Origin: Blastocatellia bacterium
GTDB taxonomy: Bacteria; Acidobacteriota; Blastocatellia; UBA7656; JADIYM01
Assembly (NCBI GenBank): GCA_016705245.1
Contig: JADIYM010000014.1
Coordinates: 124,001 to 188,000 of the forward strand
DNA length: 64,000 nucleotides
Reading direction: 5' to 3'
Part shown: positions 11,448 to 22,800 of the stretch, in pieces
Numbering within the stretch: position 1 is the stretch's first letter
Layout of the letters: the number at the start of each line of letters is the position of its first letter
Position numbers and translations under genes: made by a program
The notes under the pieces: generated by a model
The model's input: the letters and a program-made list of their open reading frames with translations, nothing else
Told to the model about the DNA's origin: nothing
The model's database searches: none

Positions 11448-14400
11448 ATGGAAGACACGGCATACAGAGCAATCGCGGTAGTTGGCGTCGGCGCCATACT
11501 TCCAGAGGCGCCGAACGCCGCCGCCTTCTGGAAGAACGTTCGCGACGGTCGTTACAGCATCAACGAAGTCACGCCCGACCGCTGGGACCCCAGCCTCTAC
11601 TTCGATCCCGACCACAACGCTCCCGACAAGACCTACTCGAAGATTGGCGGCTGGGTGCGCGAAGCCGAGTGGAACCCGATTGCCTGGCACCTTCCGATTC
11701 CGCCGCGCGTCGCCGACTCGATGGATGACGTCCAGAAGTGGGCCGTCGCCGCGGCGCGCGAAGCGCTCGTCGACTTCGGCTACCCGGATCGCCCGCTCGA
11801 CCTCGATCGCACGGCGGTCATTCTCGGGAACGCGATGGCCGGCGAACGTCACTACGTCACGTCGTTCCGGATTCTCTTCCCCGAGCTGGCCCGCGAGCTC
11901 TCGAATTCGCCGTCGTTCGAGTCCCTTCCAGCCGACGTCCGCGAGCACGTCCTCGCCGAATACCACGGCCGGCTGAACAACTTCTTCCCCGAGATCACCG
12001 AAGACACTATGCCCGGCGAACTGGCGAACTGCATGGCCGGGCGCATCGCGAACCTTTTCAACCTCCACGGACCAAATTTCGTCACTGATGCCGCTTGCGC
12101 GTCGGCGATGGCCGCGATGAGTGCCGCCGTCGAAGGACTGGTCGAACGAGACTTCGACGCCGTCATCACGGGCGGTATCGACCGCAACATGGGTGTCGCG
12201 ACGTTCACGAAGTTCTGCAAGATCGGCGCTCTCTCGGCGACCGGCACGCGCCCATACGCGGATGGCGCCGACGGCTTCGTCATGGGCGAAGGGGCCGCGC
12301 TCTTCATCCTCAAGCGCCTCGAGGACGCGGAAAAGGCCGGCGACAAGATCTACGCTGTCGTTCGCGGCATCGGCGGTTCGAGCGACGGACGCGGCAAGGG
12401 CATCACGGCTCCGAATCCCGTCGGCCAGCGTCTCGCGGTCGAGCGCGCCTGGCAGAACGCGGGGCTCTCTCCGGCGACGGCAGGCCTCATCGAGGGTCAC
12501 GGCACGTCAACCCGCGTCGGCGACGTCGTCGAGGTCGAGAGCCTTTCACATGTGATCGGAGCCGCCGGCGCCATGGCAGGATCGATTCCGCTCGGATCCG
12601 TGAAGTCGAACATCGGTCACCTCAAGGGCGCGGCGGGCGGTGCGGGAGTCCTCAAGGCGATCCTCGCGCTGCACGATCGCACCTTGCCTCCGAGCCTCAA
12701 CTTCAAGAGCCCGAACCCGAACATCGACTTTGCGCATTCGCCCTTCTACGTGAATACGGAACTGAAGGACTGGCCGGAGGCCGCGTGCGGCGCACGGCGA
12801 GCCGGCGTAAGCGCCTTCGGGTTCGGCGGTACCAACTTTCACGTCGTCCTCGAGGAGTACGTCGAAGGGCGGCTCAAGGTGAACGGCTCCAGGTCCGTCG
12901 CGATCGGCGCGCCCGTCGAGTCCACTACAGCTCCGGCCGAGCCGAAGCAGCCGCTTCGTGGCGCCCTCCTCATCGGGGCAAAATCGCTGGCGGAGGTCGA
13001 AACGCGGCTGCGCGCCGCGCTCGCTGATGCCGAAGCCGGCAAGGCGCCCGTGCCCCGCGCTCCGTTCGAAGCGGACCTTCGCGCGCCCGAGCGCATCGCG
13101 ATCGACTACGCCGACGCCAAGGACCTCGCCAGCAAGATCGAGCGAGCCCTCAAGGCCATCGCCGCCGACAACGCGGGAATGTGGAAGGCGTTGCGCGCTC
13201 AAGGCATCTTCCGCGGCAGCGGTCCTGCCTCTAAAATCGCGTTCCTATACACCGGCCAGGGCTCGCAGTACGTGAACATGCTCGACGAACTGCGCCACGT
13301 CGAGCCGATCGTGGCCGCTGTCTTCACCGAGGCGGATCGCGTCTCGACGCCGCTGCTCGGCAAGCCGCTCTCGCAGTTCCTTTTCGCCGACCCTGCCGAT
13401 CCGGTAGCCATGGCCACAGCGGAAGAAGAGCTCCGCCAGACCGCGATCACGCAACCGGCCGTCCTGACCGTCGACGAGGCCTTCACGAAGCTCTTCGAGG
13501 CGTACGGCATCCGGCCGGACATGGTCATGGGCCACAGCCTCGGCGAATACGGGGCGCTCGTGGCGGCGAAGGGCCTTCCGTTCGAGGACGCGCTCATCGC
13601 CGTCAGCGCTCGGGGCCGCGAGATGAGCCACGTGGCGGTCGAAGACTGCGGCTGGATGGTCGCCGTGTTCGCTCCGATCGCCGAAATCGAACGGATTCTC
13701 GAGTCCGTCGACGGCTACGTCGTCATCGCCAACGTGAACAGCCGGAGCCAGGCGGTCATCGGCGGCGGCAGTGAAGCCGTCGAGCGCGCAATGCACGCGT
13801 TCCTTGACGCGGGCTACAACGCCGTGCGGTTGCCGGTCAGCCACGCATTCCATACGACGATCGTCGCGCCGGCAAGCGGGCCGATGCGCCGCGAGCTCGA
13901 CCGTCTGCGCCTAGCGCCGCCCGAGCTGCCGATCGTTGCGAACGTCGACGGCCAGTTCTATCCGTCGGGCCCCGACGCCCGGCCGAAAATGCTCGACATC
14001 CTCGCGCGTCAGGTCGCGTCGCCCGTCCAGTTCGTGACCGGCCTAGAGACGCTCTACGACGCCGGCGCCCGCATCTTCGTCGAGACCGGACCGAAGAAGG
14101 CCCTCCAGGGATTCGTCGACGACGTCCTCGGTGACCGCGACGACGTCGCATCGCTCTTTTCGAACCACCCGAAGACCGGCGCGATCGCGTCGTTCAACCA
14201 GGCCCTGTGCGGCCTCTATGCCGCCGGGCACGGAACCGGAATTCCCGCAGCCATCGCCGCACCCGCCGAGGCGAGCATCGAGGCGAAGTCCGTCAAACCC
14301 CATTTCCAGCCGTCGCCCGCACCTATTGCGGCGACGCCCCAACAAGATCGGAAGGAACCCATGGCACCCGCATCTGACGACACCTACAGCGAGCTCGGAC

Positions 14401-17400
14401 ACCTCTTCGCCGATTTCCTCGACCGCGGCATGCAGATCTACAGCCGTCGCGACGGAAGCGATGCGCGCACGGAAGGCCGCCGGCCTACGGTCGTCGTCAC
14501 GGGCGCGGCCATTGGACTGCCCGGCACGGAGCGGATCTTCGACGATTCGAACGTCAGCCGGATCCTGCACGGACAGCAGTTCATCGACCTCATTCCGAAT
14601 CGCTTCCGCCGCGCGATGCTCGACAAGCACATCACGCGACTCGTGAAGAGAGAGAACGGCGGAGCGACGTTCGACACCATCGAGGACCCGAGCGAAGTCA
14701 TCAAGCTCGCCGCTCGCGGCGGCGAGTTCGACCTCGGCGCGGAGTTCGGCGTCTCGGCCGACCGGCTGCCGGCCCTCGACGTCGTGACGCGTCTCGCCAT
14801 TGGCGCGGGAATCGACGCGCTGCGCGACGCGGGCATCCCGCTCGTCCTTCGATACAAGACCACGACGAAGAACACGCAGCTTCCGGACGGCTGGGGACTG
14901 CCGGCGGCAATGCGCGACGACACGGGCGTCATCTTTGCATCAGCGTTCCCGGGCATGGACTCGTTTGCCGAGTACCTGACCGGCTACCACGAGGATCACA
15001 CCAGGCGGCAGCGGCTCGAAGACCTCGAAGCGCTCCGTCCGCACGCCGGGCACGACACTAACGCATTGCTCGAGATCGATCGTCGCATCGCCGAGCTCAA
15101 GGAAGAGATTGCGGCGAAGGCATTCACCTTCGATCGCCGGTTCCTCTTCCGCGTGCTGGCGATGGGCCACTCGCAGTTCGCCGAGCTCATCGGTGCGCGA
15201 GGCCCGAACACGCAGATCAACTCGGCGTGCGCGAGCACGACGATGGCGATGGGGCTCGCAGAGGACTGGATTCGCGCGGGACGCTGCCGGCGGGTCGTCG
15301 TCATTTCGGCCGACGACGTCACGGGCGACAACTTGATGGAGTGGGTCGGTGCAGGCTTCCTTGCCTCCGGCGCCGCGGCGACCGACGACATTGTCGAGAA
15401 CGCGGCGACTCCGTTCGATCGGCGGCGCCACGGCATGATTCTCGGAATGGGCGCGGCCGCACTCGTCGTCGAAGATGCCGAATCGGCGCGCGAGCGAGGA
15501 ATCCGGCCAATCTGTGAGCTGCTCGGCGCCGTGACGGCCAACAGCGCCTTCCACGGAACGCGGCTCGACGTGAACCACATCGGCGACATGATGGAAACAC
15601 TCGTCGCCGACGCCGAGGCCCGCTGGGGAATCCATCGCGCCGAGATCGCGCCGAAGATGGTCTTCGTGTCGCACGAGACCTACACCCCGGCGCGCGGCGG
15701 CAGCGCCGCGGCCGAGGTCTACGCGCTGCGCCGGGTCTTCGGCGACCGCGCCGACGACATCGTCGTCGCAAACACCAAAGGATTCACCGGCCATCCGATG
15801 GGAGTCGGCATCGAGGACGTCGTCGCCGTGAAGGTGCTCGAGACGGGCATCGTTCCGCCGGTCGCGAACTTCAAGGAGATCGATCCGGAGCTCGGAGCGC
15901 TCAACCTCTCGAAGGGCGGCGCCTACCCGGTCGAATACGCGCTGCGCCTCGGCGCGGGTTTCGGCTCGCAGATCAGCATGTCGCTCGAGCGGCTGGTGAA
16001 GAGCCCGTCCGGCGACCGTCCGAGACCGGAAAACCTTGGCTTTGCCACTCGCGTCGCTGACGAGTCGGTTTGGAGCCGATGGCTTGCGGCCGTCTCAGGC
16101 TACGACCAACCAGATCTCGAGGTCGTGCAGCGCACGTTGCGGGTCAAGGATCAGGGCGCGCCGGCACGAGCGCTTGCGACCGCTCGCACCGTCGCGTCAG
16201 TTGTTGAGCCGCCCGTGTTCCTGCGATGACCGCACCGGCGCGACCGCCCTCGCCGATCCCTGCACCTCGCGGCCGAGCCGCCGGCTGTCGCGCCAGCACC
16301 CACGCCTGTGGCGGGCATCCCGGTTGTGGCATCCGTGGCCGTCGACGAGGTGCGCAATCGTGTGCTCGCGCTCGTGGTCGAGAAAACCGGATACCCCGAG
16401 GACATGCTCGACCTCGAGCTCGATCTCGAGGCCGACCTCGGCGTCGACACCGTCAAGCAGGCCGAGCTCTTCGCCGCGATCCGCGCCGAATACGACATCC
16501 CTCGCGACGAGAACCTGAAGCTGCGCGACTTCCCCACGATTGCCCACGCCATTCAATTCGTCTACGACCGAAGGCCTGACCTGGCTGCTGCGAAGGTCGC
16601 GGCTCCGGTGGAAGCACCGGTGGCCGTCGCCACACCACCGACCCCGTCCCCGTCCGAACCGGCTGTTGAAACGGACGCCGTTCGGGAGAAGGTTCTCGAG
16701 CTCGTCGTCGAGAAGACCGGTTACCCGAAGGACATGCTCGACCTGGATCTCGATCTCGAAGCCGACCTCGGCGTCGACACCGTCAAGCAGGCCGAGCTGT
16801 TCGCCGCCATACGCGGCGAATACGACATCCCGCGGGACGAGAACCTGAAACTGCGCGACTTCCCGACGATCGCCCACGCCATTCAGTTCGTCTACGATCG
16901 GAGGACCGACCTGAAGGCAGCGCCGGCCCCTCCCGCCGAGACTGCGATACCCGCAGCACCCTCCGCGGTCGCCGAGCCGGTTGCCGCACCTGCAGCAACC
17001 TCCGATGACAACGTTCAGGCCAGCGTGCTCCAGCTCGTCGCCGAGAAGACCGGCTACCCGGAAGACATGCTCGCGCTCGACCTCGATCTCGAGGCCGACC
17101 TCGGCATCGATACCGTGAAGCAGGCCGAGATCTTCGCGGCGGCGCGAGGGCTCTACGGAATCCCGCGCGACGAGAATCTGAAGCTGCGCGACTTCCCGAC
17201 GCTCGCACTCGTCATCCAGTTCGTCCGTGACCGGATGCCGGCGGCATCCGCGCCGGTTGCGACCGAAACAGTGTCGGAAACCGATGCGGTCTCGGACTCC
17301 ACCGTCACCGTCCCACGCCGTGTCCCGGTTCCGGTCCTTCGGCCTTCGCTCGATCTGTGCGTCGCCACGGGCGTCACGCTCGGTGCCGGATCGCGCGTCG

Positions 17401-19799
17401 TCGTGATGCCCGATGCGGGCGGAGTCGGCGACGCGCTCGTGCAGAAACTGCTCGAGAACGGCGTCGAGACGCTCGTCATCGTGAATGCTCCTGACGCCGC
17501 GTCTCTCGAGAAGCAGATCGCCAGTTGGCTCGCCGAGGGGACCGATTCACGGCGTTCATTGGCTCTCCGCCTCGACGACGAGGGGACCGATCGGCGACAT
17601 GGACCTGGTCGCCTGGCGCGAGGCGCTTCGCGTCCGCGTGAAGCTGCTCTCCACGACGATGCGGGCGCTCTACGAGACCGTCGACGGACCGTCGACCTTC
17701 CTCGTTTCCAGCACACGGCTCGGTGGCAAACACGGCTACGATGCTGCCGGCGCGGCGGCCCCGCTCGGCGGTGCCGTGACCGGCTTCACGAAGAGCTACA
17801 AGCGCGAGCGTCCGGACTCGCTCGTGAAGGCGGTCGATTTCACGCTCGACCGTCAGGCCGACGAAATCGCGACCCTGCTGGTCGGAGAGACTCTCGCCGA
17901 TCCCGGCGCGGTCGAGATCGGCTACAACGATGGACTGCGGTGGACCGTCGGGCTCGCCGAACGGCCCGCTGCGGACGGTCTGGCGGGCATGCAACTCACG
18001 AAGGATTCCGTCTTCGTCGTGACTGGTGCGGCGGGCAGCATCGTCTCGGCCATCACCGCGGATCTCGCCGAGCACTCGGGCGGTACGTTCTACCTGCTCG
18101 ACCTCGTGCCACGGCCCGACCCGAACGACCCGGACATCCGGAAGTTCTCTGTCGACAGGGACGGCCTGCGTCACGACATCTTCGAGCGTCGCAAGGCTAC
18201 CGGCGAGCGCGTCACGCCGGCGATGGTCGAGCGCGACATTGCCGGGCTCGAGCGCGCGCACGCGGCGCTCACCGCGATCGAGGCCGTCGAGAAGGCCGGG
18301 GGCGTCGCGCACTACATCAGCGCGAACCTGCTAGATGCCGATGCAGTCGCCGAGGCTATCGACACCGTCCGCGCCAACCATGGACACATCGACGTGCTGC
18401 TGCACGCCGGCGGACTCGAGATCAGCAAGCGGCTCCGCGACAAGGGCGCGGCAGAATACGACCTCGTCTTCGACGTGAAGAGCGACGGCTGGTTCGCCCT
18501 GCTGCACGCAATCGGCGACCTGCCGCTTGGTGCCACGGTCGCGTTCAGCTCGATCGCCGGACGTTTCGGCAACGCCGGACAGACCGACTACAGCGCCGCG
18601 AACGACCTCCTTTGCAAGATGACGTCGAATTTCCGCACGACGCGTCCAGCAACGCGCGGCATCGCCATCGACTGGACGGCCTGGGACAAGATCGGAATGG
18701 CAAGCCGCGGCTCGATCCCGGCGATCATGGCCAAGGCCGGCATCGACATTTCGACCCGAGCGTCGGCGTGCCGTTCATTCGCCACGAGCTGACGGACGGC
18801 GGAGCACGCGGCGAGGTCGTGGTCGCCGGCAGGCTCGGCGCAATGACCGCCGAGTTTCACGCGACGGGCGGCCTCGACACCGAGCGCGCGGCCGGCAACA
18901 TCGCGGGACCGATGCTCGGCCGAGTCGCGTCGATGGGCATCTACGGCGGGCTCACCGTCGAGACGGTGCTCGATCCAACGGTCCAGCCGTTTCTCTTCGA
19001 CCACCAGATCGATGGCGTCGCCGTGCTGCCGGGAGTGATGGGGCTCGAGGGCTTTGCGGAGCTCGCGAGACTGATGGTCCCGGACTGGAACGTCACCGCG
19101 ATCGAGGACGTCGAATTCCTCGCGCCGTTCAAGTTCTACCGAAGCGAGCCGCGCACCTTGATCCTCACGGCACGGCTTGTCGAGGACGGCAGCGAACTCG
19201 CGGCTGAGTGCCGGCTCGTCGGACACCGAACGCTGCCGGGTCAGTCGGAGCCACAGGCGACGACACACTTCACCGCGCGCGTCGCGTTGTCGCGCACGCC
19301 CAACGCGTTCACGGCAGAGCCCTCCGGGTCGCCCGAAGGCTCGGTCGTGTCGGCTGAGGACATCTACCGCATCTACTTCCACGGACCGGCGTACAAGGTC
19401 CTCGACGCCGCATGGCGACGAGGCGCGACTGTCTTCGGCCGATACGCCGAGAACCTGCCTGGAAACCACGAGCCGCCGGAGCTAGAGCTCGTCGCCGCGC
19501 CGCGGCTCGTCGAGCTGTGCTTCCAGACCGCCGGTATCCACGAAATCGGCTCCACCGGCTCAATGGGACTGCCGAACCGCATCGATGCGATCGACGTCGT
19601 CCCGGCGGGAACGCCGGTCGGCCGGTTGTGCGCCGTTGTCACTGTCGAGAGTGGCGGAACCTACGGCGCCCACGTCGTCGATGAGGCGGGCACGGTGTTC
19701 ATGCGACTCACGGGCTACCGGACGATCGCGCTCGGCGACGTTCCCGAAGACCTCGCGGGGCCGCTCGCTGCCGTGATGGCGTCGTCGTCCGCTGCCTGA
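11448..19799 (+). CDS. Type I polyketide / secondary lipid synthase: KS-AT-KS-ACPx3-KR-DH
   Basis: Read as one polypeptide of about 2,780 residues after repairing indels. KS1 (about 5-470) has active Cys217 (DAACAS), His351 (EGHGTS) and His391 (NIGHLKG). The acyltransferase (about 595-905) has GHSLGEYG with Ser697. KS2 (about 1012-1520) has Cys1261 (NSACAST), a His in SHETYTP and another in GFTGH, so it looks catalytic. Three carrier domains lie at about 16345-16575, 16675-16905 and 17010-17235; each reads EADLG[VI]DTVKQAE, with Thr at the phosphopantetheine Ser position. A ketoreductase follows (TGAAGSI; Tyr in DYSAAN, about 18589), then a hotdog dehydratase (DHQIDGVAVLPG, His codon 19002-19004). 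Layout and carrier style resemble PUFA/PfaA-like synthases, but no enoylreductase is seen. Breaks: stop at 16227-16229 and return by about 16280; 17537-17585, three run-length errors; 18749-18751, a short T run. Start ATG 11448. Confidence 0.85.
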
Positions 19800-19804
19800 G
19801 ACAC

Positions 19805-19839
19805 GACCCGACGCGTGCACGAATGCGCGTCGGGTCTTT
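19805..19839 (+). terminator. Intrinsic terminator-like hairpin
   Basis: GACCCGACGCG (19805-19815) and CGCGTCGGGTC (19826-19836) make an 11-bp perfect stem with a 10-base loop, followed by a short TTT. It lies six bases after the megasynthase stop and before the carboxylase ribosome site, so it could attenuate or end transcription between the two. Confidence 0.6.
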
Positions 19840-19877
19840 GGCATTCAAGAGAGATGGATCACACGTTCGGAGGAATC

Positions 19878-22800
19878 ATGCAGCGCCACTTTGAAAGGCT
19901 CGCGATCGTCAACCGCGGTGAAGCCGCCATGCGGCTCATCCACGCGGTCCGCGAATACAACCTTATGCACGGACTGTCGATCCGGACGATCGCCCTCTTC
20001 ACGGACCCGGACCGGAACGCGATGTTCGTCCGCGAGGCGGACGAATCCGTGTGCCTCGGCTCGGCGACGTTCGTCGACCCCAGTGACTCGCACCGGAAGA
20101 GCCGGTACTTGGACTACGCTCGGATCGAGCAGGCGTTTCGAGAGTCGCGAGTCGACGCCGCCTGGGTCGGGTGGGGCTTCGTGGCCGAGCAGGCCGACTT
20201 CGCCGATCTCTGCGCTCGCGTGGGCGTCGTGTTCATCGGGCCGACCGGCGACACGATCCGACTGCTGGGCGACAAGATCACGGCAAAGCGGCTGGCAGAA
20301 TCGGTCGGCGTCGCCGTTGCTCCCTGGAGCAACGGACCCGTCGAAACGATCGAAGAGGCCAACGCGCACGCCGAACGGCTCGGATTCCCCGTTTTGATCA
20401 AGGCTGCGGCCGGCGGCGGTGGCCGAGGCATTCGCCAGGTCCGGTCGATCGAAGACGTTCCCGACGCCTTCGCCCGTTCCCGATCCGAATCGCTCAAGGC
20501 CTTCGGCGACGCGACCGTCTTCGTAGAGAAGTTGCTGTCGGATGCGCGGCACATCGAGGTCCAGATCCTCGCCGACACGTTCGGCACGACCTGGGCGGTC
20601 GGCGTGCGCGACTGCTCGATACAGCGCCGGCACCAGAAGGTCGTCGAGGAATCGTCGTCCGTCGCGCTGTCGGCTGACCAGGATGACGAACTGAAGGCGG
20701 CTGCCGTGAGGCTCGCGTCAAAGGCCGGGTATCACAACGCAGGAACGATCGAGTTCCTCTACGACCCGATCACCCGGCAGTTCTCGTTCATCGAGGTGAA
20801 TACGCGGCTGCAGGTCGAGCACCCGGTAACGGAAGCGACAACCGGTCTCGACCTCGTTCAACTCCAGCTGCACATAGCGCGAGGGGAACGTCTCGAGGGC
20901 GAGCCGCCAGCCGTCAACGGCCACGCGATCGAAGTGCGGCTCAACGCCGAGGACGCGGACAACAACTTCGCGCCGTCCCCGGGCCGCATCGTTCACTTGC
21001 GAATGCCGACCGGTCCGGGTATCCGCGTCGACTCGGGCGTCGAATCCGGCGACACCATTTCATCAGAGTTCGATTCCATGATCGCGAAAATCATCGCGTA
21101 CGGTGCGACTCGCGCCGAATCGATCGCGCGGTTGCGTCGAGCCGTCTCAGAGACGGCGGTCGTCGTCGAAAACGGCACCACGAACAAGACGTTCCTCCTC
21201 GACCTGCTCGACGATCCGATGGTTCAGGCCGGGAACGTCTCAGTGGATTGGCTCGACCGCGCCGGACCACACCTCGGTACAGGCGCGCGCCCGTTTGCGG
21301 ATATCGCCCTCCTTCAAACCGCGGTCCTCGTCTATGAGGACGAGCTCGCCCTCGAGCAGGCGCACTTCTACGAGTTCGCGGCGCGCGGCCGTCCCGAGGT
21401 CCGGCCCGAGGTCGGTCGCGAGGTCGAACTCCGATACAACGGCCGCGTGTACACGTTCGGCGTATTCAAGCTCGGATCGAAACGATACCGCATCGACGCC
21501 GACGCGAACCGCTACGACGCGACAGTCGAGGTCCTGAATGAGCACGAGCGCCGCATCACGGTTCAGGGTCAGTCCCACCGCGTGATCTGGTCGCGCCAGG
21601 GCGTTGGCCATCTCCCTCGAGGTCAACGGGTTCACCCATCGCGTAATGCGCAACGATCAGGGAATCGTGAAGGCGTCGGCGCCGGCCGTCATCGTCGCCT
21701 ATGCCGTCGCGCCGGGCGACGTGGTGGCTGCCGGAGATACGCTCGTGACGGTCGAGGCGATGAAGATGGAGCTGCGCATCGTGTCGCCGTTTGCGGGCAC
21801 CGTTCAACGGCTCTGCGGGCTCGCAAACGTCCAGGTCAACACCGGCGATCCCCTCGTCCAGATCGAGCCAACTTCCGAGGTCGCGCCCGTCGACGGCTCC
21901 GAGCGGATTCAATTCGAGGTCGACGGCGGCGCCGAAACCGTCGTGGTCGGCCGGATGCAGGCGCTCACCGAGCTGAAGTCCCTCCTCCTCGGTTTCGACG
22001 TCGATCCGACCGCGTCGAAAAGAATTGCGCGAATGCTCGCGGAAGTCTCTCAGCACGACAGCGACCAGACTGTGGAACTCGAGGCCTTCGAGGACGAAAT
22101 TCTCGCGACGTTTGTGGACGTCTGCTCGCTCTTCTCGCACCAGCCGGCCGTCGAGGTACCGATCGGCGGCGATCTGCTCATGGGCGAGCAGTACCTGTTG
22201 ACCTACCTGCGCACGATGAACGCCGACGATGCGGCGCTTCCCGCTGAGTTCGTCCAGAACCTGAAGAACGCGCTCGACCACTACGGCGTGGCGAGCCTCG
22301 ATCGGAGCGCGCGGCTGAGCGAAGCCCTGTTCTGGGTCTTCAAGGCTCACGAGCGCAACGCCCAGCAGATCGAACCGATCACCAGCCTGCTGTCGTCCTG
22401 CCTGCGCAGGGCGGAACTCGATCCTGGAATGATCGAGCGACGGTCCCGGAAACTGCTCGATCGGCTCATCGCCGTAACACAGGGGCTCTCGCCCTCGCTA
22501 AGCGATCTTGCGCGCGAGATTCGATAACATGCTTCGACCGGCATCTCTACGAGGACGCCCTCAACACAATCCACGCGCGCCGATGCAGACTTGTCGGGCC
22601 TCAATGCAAACCCGAATGGCGAGAATCGCGGCAACCTGATCCAGAGCCTCGTCGAGTGTCCCGAACCGCTGTTCACGATGTTCACGAGCCGGTTCGAGGC
22701 GGCGTCCGAGGACATGCGCAAGGCGATGCTCGAGGTGTTCATCCGCCGTTACTACCGGATTCGTGAAATCGGGGAAGTCGAGACCGGCACGATAGACGGC

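Noticed and set aside
16227..16310. Two separate genes (KS-AT-KS, then ACP-KR-DH)
   Set aside because: The stop at 16227-16229 is followed by Pro/Ala-rich linker sequence in other frames that continue smoothly to the carrier domains. Compensating indels are more likely than a gene end.
22525..22591. A gene boundary inside the carboxylase
   Set aside because: A second frame between the stop and 22591 reads FDRHLYEDALNTIH and joins the two parts, so this is a pair of indels.
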